DNA of 64,000 nucleotides from Halarchaeum rubridurum. GTDB taxonomy: Archaea; Halobacteriota; Halobacteria; Halobacteriales; Halobacteriaceae. Below the pieces are notes generated by a model. It worked only from the letters and a program-made list of their open reading frames with translations. It searched no databases and had not been told where the DNA came from. The DNA is taken from positions 372,001 through 436,000 of the forward strand of contig NZ_BMOO01000002.1 of assembly GCF_014647115.1 (NCBI RefSeq), in the 5' to 3' direction. Numbering within the stretch: the stretch's first letter is position 1; each line of letters starts with the position of its first letter. This document shows positions 42,262 through 50,860 of the stretch, in pieces. The translations under genes and the position numbers were made by a program.

Positions 42262-44715
42262 TTACTGACAGGCGTCGCAGGTCGGGTCCTCGACGGCGCA
42301 GAGTTCGGTGTCGTCGGTGCGCTCCCCGCCGTCCGTCGCGGTCTCCGCGTCCGCGTCGTCGCGGTGTTGGGTCTTCCCGTACTCGGCCATGTCGAGCGTG
42401 GACTTCTCGATCTGGCTCGCGCCGAGCGTCCGCAGGTAGTACGTCGTCTTCACGCCCATCTCCCACGCGCGGGTGTAGACGTCGTCGAGCAGGCTCCCGT
42501 CCGTGCTCGGGAAGAAGACGTTGTGCGAGACGGACTGGTCTATCCACGTCCCCCGGTGGGCGGTGAGGTCGAGCTGGTGGCGCGGGTCGATCTCGAACGC
42601 GCCGCGATAGTGCTCCTTCAGTTCGTCGGGTATCGCGTCGATCTCCTGTATCGAGCCGTCGTGGTACTTGATGCGGTCACGGACCTCCTCCGTCCAGAGG
42701 TCGCGCTCCTTCAGGTCGTCGACGAGCCGGTCGTTGATGACGGTGAAGTCGCCGCTCATGTTCGACTTCACGTAGAGGTTCGAGTAGATCGGCTCGATGG
42801 AGGGCGACGTGCCGTTGATGGTCGAGACGGTCGCCGTCGGCGCAATCGCCATCGTGTTCGAGTTGCGCATCCCGTGCTCCTCGATGGCTTCGCGGACGAC
42901 GAACCAGTCCATCGTCTCCTCGCGGTCCGTGGGAATCTCGCGGCCGCGCTCCTCCTCGAGCAGGTCGACGGTGTCCTGCGGGAGTATCCCGCGAGACCAC
43001 TTCGAGCCCTCGTAGGAGTCGTACGCGCCGCGCTCGCCGGCGAGTTCCGCGGAGTTCAGGATAGCGTGATAGGAGACGAACTCCTGCCAGCGGTTCGCTT
43101 TCTCGATTGCCTCGTCGCTCCCCATCGGGACGTCGCACTCCATCAGCGCGGCGTGGAAGCCCATCGTCCCGAGGCCGATGGGCCGATGACGCATGTTCGA
43201 GCGTTCCGCCTTCTCCGTCGGGTAGAAGCAGAGGTCGACGACGTTGTCGAGCATCCGCATCGCCGTCTCGATGGTGTCGGCGAGTCGCTCGCGGTCGAGG
43301 TCGGAGCCCGAGACGTGCGTCTCGTAGTTGACGCTCCCGAGGTTGCAGACGGCGGTCTCCTCCTCACTCGTGTTCAGCGTGATCTCCGTACAGAGGTTCG
43401 AGGAGTGAACGACGCCCTCGTGGTCCTGCGGCGAGCGGACGTTACAGGGGTCCTTGAACGTGATCCACGGGTGGCCGGTCTCGAAGAGCCGCGTGAGCGT
43501 CTTGCGCCAGAGGTCCGCGGCGTCGACGACCTCGTACTCGTCGATGTCGCCCTCGCGCGCCTGTTCCTCGTACGCCTCGTAGCGCTCGCAGAACTCCTCG
43601 CCGTAGGTCTCGTGGAGGTCGGGCACTTCATCAGGTGAGAAGAGCGTCCACTCCTCGTCGTTCTGGACGCGCTCCATGAAGAGGTCGGGCACCCACGCCG
43701 CCGTGTTCATGTCGGGGGTGCGCCGGCGCTCGTCGCCCGTGTTTCGCTTGAGGTCGAGGAAGTCCGGGTAGTCGGCGTGCCACGCCGCGAGGTAGGCTGC
43801 GGCGGCGCCGCGGCGCTTCCCGGAGCGGTTGATGGCGCCCGTGACGTCGTTCGAGATGCGGAGGAAGGGGACGGTGCCCGTGGACTCGACGCCCGTCGAG
43901 GAGATGCGCGCGCCCGCGGCCCGGACGTTCGTCCAGTCGTTGCCGAGGCCCCCACTCCACTTCGAGAGCTTCGCGTGCTCCTTGTACGCGTCGAAGATAC
44001 CCTCCAGGTCGTCCGGGACGGTCGTGAGGTAGCACGAGGAGAGCTGCGGGTGCGTCGTGCCCGCGTGGAAGAGCGTCGGCGAGGAGGGCGTGAACTCGAG
44101 TTTCGAGAGGACGTCGTAGAACTCCTCGGCGCGGCGGTTCGGCTCCTCCTCCTCCAGGGCGAGACCCATGGCGACCCGCATCCAGAAGGCCTGGGGGAGC
44201 TCCATGCGCTCGTCGTCGGCGGTCTTGAGGAAGTAGCGCTGGTAGAGGGTGTCGAGCGCCATGTACTCGAACTTCCCGTCGCGCTCGGGTTCGAGGTGGT
44301 CGGCGAGGCGGTCGAGGTCGAAGCGCGTGCGCATCCGCTCGTCGAGGATGTCGCGCTCGACGAGCTCGGCGACGTTCTCGCGGAACGTCTCGCGGTACGC
44401 GCGGTCGCGCTCGAAGCCGGTGAGGTCCTCGCCGGCGACCTCCTGGAAGTACTTCTGGAGGAAGACTTCGGCGGCGGCGCGCTTGTAGGCGGGGTCGCGC
44501 TCGACGCGCGCGGTCAGGGCGTCGATGGCGGCCTCGTAGACCTCCTCGGTCGTCGCGCCGTCGTAGAGGGCGTGGTCGGCCTCGGCGACGAGGTCGGCGA
44601 ACGTTTCGTCCGTCACCACGTCCCCGTCGCCCTCGTCGTCGAGGCGCGACCGTGCGCGTTCGAGGACGGCGTGGACGGTGTCTCGTGGGTCGTCGTGTGT
44701 CTGTGTCTGACTCAT
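42262..44715 (-). CDS. nrdA: Ribonucleotide reductase alpha subunit, class I
   Basis: 817 residues. Makes deoxynucleotides from ribonucleoside diphosphates with NrdB. Active-site motifs: SSCYLTT (redox Cys), NLCTEI (thiyl-radical Cys with Asn and Glu partners), VCNLGSVNY (second redox Cys), ending in a CxxC tail (PTCDACQ) for thioredoxin-type reduction. The N-terminal 95 residues are helical and may be a worn-down ATP cone. It lies upstream of nrdB, 16 nt apart, so they form one operon. Start at MSQTQTH; an in-frame GTG/ATG 33 nt earlier is possible. Confidence 0.96.
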   Translation of the reverse strand: MSQTQTHDDPRDTVHAVLERARSRLDDEGDGDVVTDETFADLVAEADHALYDGATTEEVYEAAIDALTARVERDPAYKRAAAEVFLQKYFQEVAGEDLTGFERDRAYRETFRENVAELVERDILDERMRTRFDLDRLADHLEPERDGKFEYMALDTLYQRYFLKTADDERMELPQAFWMRVAMGLALEEEEPNRRAEEFYDVLSKLEFTPSSPTLFHAGTTHPQLSSCYLTTVPDDLEGIFDAYKEHAKLSKWSGGLGNDWTNVRAAGARISSTGVESTGTVPFLRISNDVTGAINRSGKRRGAAAAYLAAWHADYPDFLDLKRNTGDERRRTPDMNTAAWVPDLFMERVQNDEEWTLFSPDEVPDLHETYGEEFCERYEAYEEQAREGDIDEYEVVDAADLWRKTLTRLFETGHPWITFKDPCNVRSPQDHEGVVHSSNLCTEITLNTSEEETAVCNLGSVNYETHVSGSDLDRERLADTIETAMRMLDNVVDLCFYPTEKAERSNMRHRPIGLGTMGFHAALMECDVPMGSDEAIEKANRWQEFVSYHAILNSAELAGERGAYDSYEGSKWSRGILPQDTVDLLEEERGREIPTDREETMDWFVVREAIEEHGMRNSNTMAIAPTATVSTINGTSPSIEPIYSNLYVKSNMSGDFTVINDRLVDDLKERDLWTEEVRDRIKYHDGSIQEIDAIPDELKEHYRGAFEIDPRHQLDLTAHRGTWIDQSVSHNVFFPSTDGSLLDDVYTRAWEMGVKTTYYLRTLGASQIEKSTLDMAEYGKTQHRDDADAETATDGGERTDDTELCAVEDPTCDACQ

Positions 44716-44856
44716 CGTATGTGGTTGACCGTTCGACGGCGTCGCCACTACCCGGGCGTCTGGTCGGTCGAACGGGGATGTATCTGTCCGGCGGGACGGC
44801 CGCCCGCGGCGTGCTCGGGCCGTCTCCGGCGGTACTACGTGTGTCTCCCTACGGGC

Positions 44857-44866
44857 GAATAAAGGT
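44857..44866 (-). promoter_or_regulatory. TATA-like box of the nrdA promoter
   Basis: On the minus strand, CCTTTATTCG lies about 140 nt before the nrdA start, implying a long leader for this operon, in contrast to most genes here. The dyad at 44879-44892 is directly upstream. Confidence 0.4.
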
Positions 44867-44878
44867 TTGCAACTCGCG

Positions 44879-44892
44879 TTGTAGAACTACAA
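44879..44892. promoter_or_regulatory. Dyad TTGTAG-N2-CTACAA upstream of nrdAB
   Basis: Perfect 6-bp arms, placed just upstream of the nrdA TATA-like box and 12 nt past the stop of the PadR-type regulator gene. A looser second dyad (GCAAC-TCGC-GTTGT) overlaps it. Consistent with a regulator site at nrdA; binding by the adjacent PadR protein is an inference. Confidence 0.5.
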
Positions 44893-44903
44893 ACGAATTT
44901 TAA

Positions 44904-45242
44904 TTACGTCGTGGAGCGGTCGTTCAGCCACGCACGCCGGCGGTCGAGGGTCGTCCGCGCGAACGCGGTGAGTCGGTACTCGTTCGCGCGACCGTCGCCG
45001 TCGCGCTTGTCGATGAACCCGGCCTCGACGAGCCGGTCGAGGTTCGCGTAGACGTGGCTGTGGTTGACCGTCTCCCCGTAATACTCCTCTATGTGCGTCT
45101 CGACGTCGAGCCCGTTGCACGGTTGGTGCTCGTAGAGCCGCCAGAGCAGGTCGCGCTGGAAGCCGGAGAGGTCCGCCATCGCTGCGTCGTGCTCGCGGCC
45201 GCCCGGTAGGGATCGGCGCTGTGTGGTGTCGTCGGGTGCCAT
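44904..45242 (-). CDS. PadR family transcriptional regulator
   Basis: 112 residues. Winged helix (about 20-90): SGFQRDLLWRLYEHQPCNGLDVETHIEEYYGETVNHSHVYANLDRLVEAGFIDKRDGDGRANEYRLT, the PadR layout with a short C-terminal helix. PadR proteins are dimeric repressors of stress or metabolic genes. It is transcribed in the same direction as nrdAB, 188 nt upstream, with a dyad in between. Start at MAPDDTT; a later Met (MADLSGF) is also possible. Confidence 0.85.
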   Translation of the reverse strand: MAPDDTTQRRSLPGGREHDAAMADLSGFQRDLLWRLYEHQPCNGLDVETHIEEYYGETVNHSHVYANLDRLVEAGFIDKRDGDGRANEYRLTAFARTTLDRRRAWLNDRSTT

Positions 45243-45409
45243 TTGATGCAGGGGCCGGCCGAGGCCGGCGTCGAACGGACTGTCGGCAGCCGCACAAATC
45301 AATCTTGCAGTGGTCCCCGAGCCCTCGGTGAAACGAACAGCACGCTTATGAATCAGTGTGCGCTATCGACGTACATATTGTGATGAATGTTGCACGTGTG
45401 AAATAAAAT

Positions 45410-46462
45410 ATGGATGGGAACACGCCAATCGGTCGGCCGGGCGGCGACGACCGGTATCGCCACCTCATCGAGCACATCCAGGACGCGGTCGTCGAGTTCG
45501 AGCTCGCCGACGAAGTTCCGGTCGTCGTCGACGTCAATCGGGCGTTCACCGAGACGTTCGGGTACGACACCGCGGACGCGCGCGGCGAGGTCCTCAACGA
45601 CCTGATCGTCCCCGTCTGGCTCCGCGACGAGGCCCACGCCCTCGACAGTCGGACGTCGGCGGGCGAGGTGAACTATCGACGCGTGAAGCGCGAGACGGTG
45701 GACGGCCTCCGGGAGTTCCTCTATCGGGGCATCCCGTACCCCGACGACCGAGCGGGCGAAGGCGGCTTCGCCATCTACACGGACCTGAGCGAGTTCGTCC
45801 AGAACGAGCGCCGCGCGCGGGTGATGAACCGCGTGCTCCGGCACAATCTGCGGAACAAGGCGAACGTCATCGTCGCGCACACGGCGCGGCTCCTCGACGC
45901 CTTCGACGAGCAGTCCGCGGAGCGGACGAACGCCGTCGCGACGGTCGAGCGGGCCGCGAACGACCTCCAACAGCTGACCGAGGAGGCCGGCGAGATTCAC
46001 CGCGTCCTGAACGCCGCCGAGGAGACGAAGACCGTCGACTGCGTCCCGACGATTCGCCGGGTCGCCGAGGCCCACCGACGCGAGTCGCCCGAGGCGGCCG
46101 TCGAGACGGACCTCCCGACGTCGATGACCGTCCGGGCGAACGGCCACCTCGACGTCGCGCTCGACAGCCTCGTGGACAACGCGATCCGGCACAACCCGAG
46201 CGAGACGCCACACGTGCGCGTCCGCGTCGTCGCCGAGGGGGAGGGATGGGCGACGGTCCACGTCGAGGACGACGGCCCGCCGATTCCGGCCGCCGAGCGC
46301 GACGTCGTCACCGGCGAGGCTGAGATCACGCCGACGCGCCACGGGAGTGGCCTCGGTCTCTGGCTCGTCAAGTGGACCGTCGAGAGCTTCGGCGGCGAAC
46401 TCTCCTTCGGGGAGAGCGACCTCGGCGGCAACGACGTCCGACTCCGCCTCCCGCGTCCCTAG
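45410..46462 (+). CDS. PAS-domain sensor histidine kinase
   Basis: 350 residues, cytoplasmic. PAS domain about 15-130 (YRHLIEHIQDAVVEFE...DVNRAFTETFGYDTADARG). H-box VLRHNLRNKANVI (about 143) is the variant usual in haloarchaeal kinases. N-box DNAIRHNPS, then VEDDGPPIP and SGLGLWLVKW ATP-lid motifs. It senses an unknown signal. The receiver-only gene at 46473 is convergent, 10 nt away, and is a natural partner candidate. Confidence 0.9.
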   Translation: MDGNTPIGRPGGDDRYRHLIEHIQDAVVEFELADEVPVVVDVNRAFTETFGYDTADARGEVLNDLIVPVWLRDEAHALDSRTSAGEVNYRRVKRETVDGLREFLYRGIPYPDDRAGEGGFAIYTDLSEFVQNERRARVMNRVLRHNLRNKANVIVAHTARLLDAFDEQSAERTNAVATVERAANDLQQLTEEAGEIHRVLNAAEETKTVDCVPTIRRVAEAHRRESPEAAVETDLPTSMTVRANGHLDVALDSLVDNAIRHNPSETPHVRVRVVAEGEGWATVHVEDDGPPIPAAERDVVTGEAEITPTRHGSGLGLWLVKWTVESFGGELSFGESDLGGNDVRLRLPRP

Positions 46463-46472
46463 CACTTCCCCA

Positions 46473-46856
46473 TCAGCCGTCGCGCGGTTCGTCGAGGACG
46501 TCCGCGAGCGTCTCGGCGAGCGCGTCCGCCCCGCCGGGTCCCTTCCGGACGAACGCGTCGGCACCCGCCTCTCTCGCCGCGGCCATCGTCTCCGGGTCGC
46601 CGATGCTCGTGAAGAAGACGACGGGCACGTCGGGACGGCGGGCGCACGCGTCGCGCAGGAGGGAAAGCGGCTCCTCACCCGTGATGCGGTAGTCGAGTAC
46701 GAGACAGGCGACGCGCTCGGCGTCGAGGCGTTCGAGGGCGTCCGCGGCGCTCCTCGTCGTCTCCACCGGCCGGTCGAGACGGGCGCGCAAGCGCCGGTCG
46801 ACGACGTCCACGAGTGCTGGGTCGTCGTCGACGTAGACGACCGGACGCGAATCCAT
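46473..46856 (-). CDS. Single-domain response regulator
   Basis: 127 residues, receiver domain only. Acidic pocket DDD (VVYVDDDPAL), phosphoacceptor Asp in LVLDYRITG, Thr in FFTSIGD, Lys in FVRKGPGG. With no output domain it must act by binding another protein, or pass phosphate on. Start at MDSRPVV. Convergent with the PAS kinase. Confidence 0.88.
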   Translation of the reverse strand: MDSRPVVYVDDDPALVDVVDRRLRARLDRPVETTRSAADALERLDAERVACLVLDYRITGEEPLSLLRDACARRPDVPVVFFTSIGDPETMAAAREAGADAFVRKGPGGADALAETLADVLDEPRDG

Positions 46857-47045
46857 AGCTAATTGACACGACCGACTGCCTTCGGTGTTGCGGCTGGTAC
46901 CGGAGGCTTCTGCCGGTATAGGGCACGGAGTGCCCCGCCCGGCCACACAGGTACCGGCCACATCCTCCGCCTTCGCGGTCCACCGGTGAACGCTGACCGC
47001 ACACGCAAGCCTTTACGTGGGACGGTATACGAGGGGAGTACAACG

Positions 47046-48017
47046 ATGTCAGCGGACTTCCCCGACTACCTCGACGTCGACTACACCGACGGCGAGGGCG
47101 AGAACCCCGAGGACTATCCCGCCCTCGAGGACAAGATCGAGAAAGCCGTCGAGGTCGTCCAGACCGGCCTCGAGGAGTACGAGAATCCCGCCATCATGTG
47201 GACCGGGGGGAAGGACTCGACGCTCACCCTCTACTTCGTCAAGGAGGTCGCCGAGGAGTACGGCTACGAGATGCCGCCGGCCATCTTCATCGACCACTAC
47301 CAGCACTTCGAGGACCTGCTCGACTTCGCCGAGCGCTGGGCCGACGAGTGGGAGTTCGAGCTCATCTACGCCCGCAACGAGGACGTCGGGGAGTACGTCG
47401 AGGCCAACGACCTCGAACCCGGTGACGACATCGACATCTCCGAGCTCTCCGAGCACAACCAACACCACGTTCGGGACATCCTCGAGTACGAGGAGGACAC
47501 CTTCCCGTTCCTGCTCGACACCTACGTCGGCAACCACCTCTTGAAGACCGTCGCGCTCAACGACGCCCTCGAGGAGTACGACGTTGACGGCATCTTCTCG
47601 GGAATCCGCTGGGACGAACAGGAGGCCCGCGCCGACGAGACGTTCTTCAGCCCGCGTCACGACCCCGACATCTACCCGCCCCACGACCGCATCCAGCCGA
47701 TCCTCCAGTTCGACGAGGCCGCCGTCTGGGACGCCTTCTGGCACTACGTCGTCCCCGAGTCCGTCGCGGGCTACCCCGACGAGGGCTACGTCCCGCAGGC
47801 CTACGACGACCTCCCCGAGGGCATCAGCCACGAGGACATCCCGGTCAGCCCGAAGTACTTCAAGGGCTTCCGCTCGCTCGGCAGCGAAGTCAGTACGGAC
47901 AAGGCCGCTGAGGACCCCGCGTGGCTCCAGGACCTCGACAACACGACCGAACGCGCCGGCCGCGCCCAGGACAAGGAGGACCTCATGGAGCGCCTCCGCG
48001 ACCTGGGCTACATGTAA
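47046..48017 (+). CDS. PAPS-reductase-family ATP-pyrophosphatase protein (CysD/CysH-like)
   Basis: 323 residues. ATP-binding PP-loop TGGKDST at 53-59, then FIDHYQHFEDLL and the CysD-like stretch GIRWDEQEARADETFFSPRHDPD. No C-terminal ECGLH cysteine motif of assimilatory PAPS reductases is present, so it is more likely a CysD-type sulfurylase relative or an enzyme activating sulfur for tRNA or cofactor use. No CysN-type GTPase is adjacent. Start at MSADFPDY; a TATA-like CTTTACG lies about 37 nt upstream. Confidence 0.85.
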   Translation: MSADFPDYLDVDYTDGEGENPEDYPALEDKIEKAVEVVQTGLEEYENPAIMWTGGKDSTLTLYFVKEVAEEYGYEMPPAIFIDHYQHFEDLLDFAERWADEWEFELIYARNEDVGEYVEANDLEPGDDIDISELSEHNQHHVRDILEYEEDTFPFLLDTYVGNHLLKTVALNDALEEYDVDGIFSGIRWDEQEARADETFFSPRHDPDIYPPHDRIQPILQFDEAAVWDAFWHYVVPESVAGYPDEGYVPQAYDDLPEGISHEDIPVSPKYFKGFRSLGSEVSTDKAAEDPAWLQDLDNTTERAGRAQDKEDLMERLRDLGYM

Positions 48018-48051
48018 CGCTCGGCCGACCACACCCCCTCTCTCCCCCTCG

Positions 48052-48270
48052 ATGACCCAGGCAGACGCCAGCGAGCGCACGCTCCCCGCCGGTATCGGCC
48101 GCCCAGACGCGGTGCTCGGTGCCATCACCGTCCTGCTCGTCGCCGCCCTCGCGGCGACCGTCGCCGCGCCGTACGCGACGATGCCGACGCTCGCCGTCGG
48201 CTGTCTCGGGTGTCTCTGCCTCATCGGCGAGGCGGTGTTCGTCAACCCGCCGATAGAGGGCTCGGGCTAA
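48052..48270 (+). CDS. Two-helix small membrane protein, function unknown
   Basis: 72 residues with two hydrophobic segments (about 20-41 and 44-65) and a polar N-terminus. The second helix holds a CLGCLC cysteine cluster. No family recognised. It starts 34 nt after the PAPS-reductase-like gene in the same direction and overlaps by 4 nt at its 3' end with the convergent gene. Confidence 0.5.
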   Translation: MTQADASERTLPAGIGRPDAVLGAITVLLVAALAATVAAPYATMPTLAVGCLGCLCLIGEAVFVNPPIEGSG

Positions 48271-48497
48271 CGCCCTCCTCCGGTCCCGTCCGCGAGCCGC
48301 GCCGGTACGCCCGCGACGAGGAGCGCACCGCCGACGACGGCGACGGCGAGCGCGCCCGCGATGAGGAGCGCACCGTCGTACGGGCCCGGATACGTTCCGA
48401 GGAGTCCACCCACGACTAGCGCCGCCGTCGCGGCGACGAGCGCGAGCCAGCAGACGGCCCCACCGGCGGCCCGGACGAGGAGGTCACGACGCGTCAC
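48267..48497 (-). CDS. Small membrane protein, function unknown
   Basis: 76 residues with two hydrophobic segments (about 8-30 and 38-60). GTG start at 48497 gives the N-terminus VTRRDLLVRAAGG, with positive charges before the first helix. An ATG 102 nt upstream would add a sequence that is not gene-like. Convergent with the two-helix protein gene and divergent from the pilin-like gene. Confidence 0.45.
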   Translation of the reverse strand: MTRRDLLVRAAGGAVCWLALVAATAALVVGGLLGTYPGPYDGALLIAGALAVAVVGGALLVAGVPARLADGTGGGR

Positions 48498-48578
48498 GAC
48501 GGACCCGTTCGCGGCCGGCCGACAAAAACCGGCCGGTCCGGACGCCGAACCCTTTTGCGCGCGTGGGGCGAAGGGCGA

Positions 48579-48605
48579 GTGACGACCTCGGAGCGTCACG
48601 AATGA
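48579..48605 (+). other. Possible 8-residue leader ORF before the pilin-like gene
   Basis: GTG at 48579 lies about 28 nt after a TATA-like CCCTTTTGC (48550-48558), then eight codons and a TGA that overlaps the ATG at 48602 (ATGA). Same arrangement as three other genes in the window. Very short, so chance is likely. Confidence 0.2.
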
Positions 48606-50854
48606 ACAAGGGTGCCAGTAGCGTCGTCGGGACGATTCTCATGACCGGCATCGTCATCACCGCGGTGACGGTCGGTGGTGCCGCCATGCTGGAGCGAACG
48701 TACGGCGACGACGGCGCTGCCGGTGCCCCCGTCGGAGCCGTGGACGTCGCGGTCCACGGCGACACCGTCACCGTCGCTCACTGTGGCGGCGAGCCACTCG
48801 CCAGTGACGACCTCGTCGTCGTGCTTCGCGGAGCGGACGAGACGCAACGTGTCGCATTCTCCAAGGGCACCTGGGCGAGCGGCGGATCCGCGACCGGGAC
48901 GTTCGCTCCGGGGATGACGTGGCAGAACGAGAGCATCGGCTCTCTCACCGAGGACGACGTCTCAGTCGTCCACACGCCCTCGAACACGGTCCTCGACACC
49001 GCGGCGTGCGTCGGAGGCCCGACGACGAGTACGCCGACGTCTACGACGTCCACGACGAGTACGACGACCACGACGTCCACGACGAGTACGCCGACGTCTA
49101 CGACGACCACGACGAGTACGCCGACGTCTACGACGACCACGACGAGTACGCCGACGTCTACGACGACCACGACGAGTACGCCGACGTCTACGACGACCAC
49201 GACGAGTACGACGTCCACGACGACCACCACCAGCGACGACGACTCGACCCCGCCGGTGTCTCTCGACGTCACGCTCGTGGACCGAAGCGGCCCGAACGAC
49301 CGGGCGGCGTACGACGTGCGGTACGCGCTCGACGGGACGGACGCCGCGCGCACGGCGACCGTCTCCGTGACGGTTCGTGACGAGACGACGGACACCGTGA
49401 CGCGGAACGCGACCGGCCTCGCGGCGACGGCGGGGACCCACACCGTCGCGTACGATGATCAGGGTACGGCCGGCGACCGGTACACCGTCACCGTCCGCGC
49501 GCACGACGGGAGCGACACCGTCCTCGACACCGAGACCGTCGCCGACGTGGCCGACGGCGCCGACTCGGACGCCGCCGGGACCGTCTCTCGTGCCGACTCC
49601 CCGCTCTCGCAGGTCTCCCTCGTCGACCGGACCGGCCCGTCCGGTGACGGCGTGGCGTACACGCTCGGCTACGAGGCGGCCGACGCGGTGGCGAACGTGA
49701 CGGTCTCGCTGACGCCGACCGCGAACGCCTCAAAGGTCGCACGGGCGACGACGGTGACGACGCCGAGCGGGAGCGTCACCTACACCACCGGGAGCGCCGG
49801 CGAGCGATACGTGGCTTCGTTCGTCGCGCGGAACGCGAGCGGGGGCGTGCTCGACCGATACGTCCTCCAGGACGTCGCGGACGGCCGCGACACGCACGAC
49901 GGCTTCGAGCCCGGTGCGCGCGACGCGATTCGGAACGTCACGCTCGCCGACCGGAGCACGGTGAGTGATGGGACCCAGTACGCCGTCTCGTACGCGACGG
50001 CTGACTCCACCCAGCGGGTCGCCGTCGCGTTCGTCGACCGCGAGGCGACGTACGCGATTCGCACCGGGACGCACCCGGCGAACGGGAGCGCGACGTACGC
50101 CGAGAGAACCTACGGTGACGACTACACCATCGTCGTCGCGGCGCTCGACGGCGACGGGCGCGTCCTGGACGTTCGGACGCTCGACGATACCGCCGACGGC
50201 GAGGACGGCCGGAACCTCGGTGCGGTGTCGCGTCCCGGGAAGCCGATTCGCCACCTCAGCGTCGACGACAAGTCCGACGGCCACTACACCGTCGAGGCGA
50301 CCGCCGGTTCGGGCGCGGCTCGCGTCGAGGCGATGGTGATGCAGGACGGGAGCGTCGCGAAGGCGTGGACGGACGCGACGGCCGGGTTCGACTACTACGG
50401 CTCCGGCGGTGGGCGCTACGCGTTCACGTTCCTCGCGTACGACGCGGACGGGAGCGTCGTGGACGCCTACGTCGTCACGGACGTCGCGGACGGTCGCGAC
50501 AGCGCGGAGTCCTACGACACCGACCGCGCCGTCCTCTCGCGGGTGGCGGTGAGCGACAAGAGCGCGAAGAAGGCCGGAAAGAAGAGCCGCTACCGGGTCG
50601 AGTACGCCTCGAACGCCTCGCGCGTCGACGTCGTCTTCCACCACCCGAGTAACCCGGGATACGGGGTAGAGTCGATGCTCGGGCTCGCGCCGAACGGGAG
50701 CGCGACGTACCCGCCGTCGGGGTCGAGTTACTACACGAGCGGGGACGAGTACGTGATTCTCGTCCGGGCGCTGAACGACGACGGCGAGGTGGTCGACGTC
50801 GAAGCCGTCCGGGACGTGGCCGACGGAACGGACCCGCCGACGGACGCGTCCTAA
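48602..50854 (+). CDS. Pilin-like surface protein with Thr-rich spacer and five tandem domains
   Basis: 750 residues. The N-terminus KGASSVVGTILMTGIVITAVTVGGAAML is a class III (prepilin) signal: cleavage after KG, then the hydrophobic assembly helix. A globular part (about 45-140) is followed by a Thr/Ser/Pro-rich spacer (141-210), encoded partly by 30-nt DNA repeats. Then five tandem units of about 85-100 residues (about 221-321, 336-430, 443-535, 549-632, 645-743), each opening with a V/L-x-x-x-DRS or DKS motif and closing with ADG-x-D. Units look beta-rich, probably adhesin-like. The Thr-rich part may carry O-glycans. No pilus assembly genes are close. Confidence 0.8.
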   Translation: MNKGASSVVGTILMTGIVITAVTVGGAAMLERTYGDDGAAGAPVGAVDVAVHGDTVTVAHCGGEPLASDDLVVVLRGADETQRVAFSKGTWASGGSATGTFAPGMTWQNESIGSLTEDDVSVVHTPSNTVLDTAACVGGPTTSTPTSTTSTTSTTTTTSTTSTPTSTTTTTSTPTSTTTTTSTPTSTTTTTSTPTSTTTTTSTTSTTTTTSDDDSTPPVSLDVTLVDRSGPNDRAAYDVRYALDGTDAARTATVSVTVRDETTDTVTRNATGLAATAGTHTVAYDDQGTAGDRYTVTVRAHDGSDTVLDTETVADVADGADSDAAGTVSRADSPLSQVSLVDRTGPSGDGVAYTLGYEAADAVANVTVSLTPTANASKVARATTVTTPSGSVTYTTGSAGERYVASFVARNASGGVLDRYVLQDVADGRDTHDGFEPGARDAIRNVTLADRSTVSDGTQYAVSYATADSTQRVAVAFVDREATYAIRTGTHPANGSATYAERTYGDDYTIVVAALDGDGRVLDVRTLDDTADGEDGRNLGAVSRPGKPIRHLSVDDKSDGHYTVEATAGSGAARVEAMVMQDGSVAKAWTDATAGFDYYGSGGGRYAFTFLAYDADGSVVDAYVVTDVADGRDSAESYDTDRAVLSRVAVSDKSAKKAGKKSRYRVEYASNASRVDVVFHHPSNPGYGVESMLGLAPNGSATYPPSGSSYYTSGDEYVILVRALNDDGEVVDVEAVRDVADGTDPPTDAS
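49081..49200 (+). repeat. Four perfect 30-nt tandem repeats inside the pilin-like gene
   Basis: Unit begins GACGAGTACGCCGACGTC; copies at 49081, 49111, 49141 and 49171, with imperfect copies on either side from about 49022 to 49231. The length is a multiple of three, so gain or loss of units changes the Thr-rich spacer by ten residues without a frameshift. Confidence 0.85.
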
Positions 50855-50860
50855 CTCGCC

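Noticed and set aside
49081-49200. 30-nt repeats considered as a CRISPR array
   Set aside because: Head-to-tail copies without spacers, inside a coding frame, encode the Thr-rich stalk.
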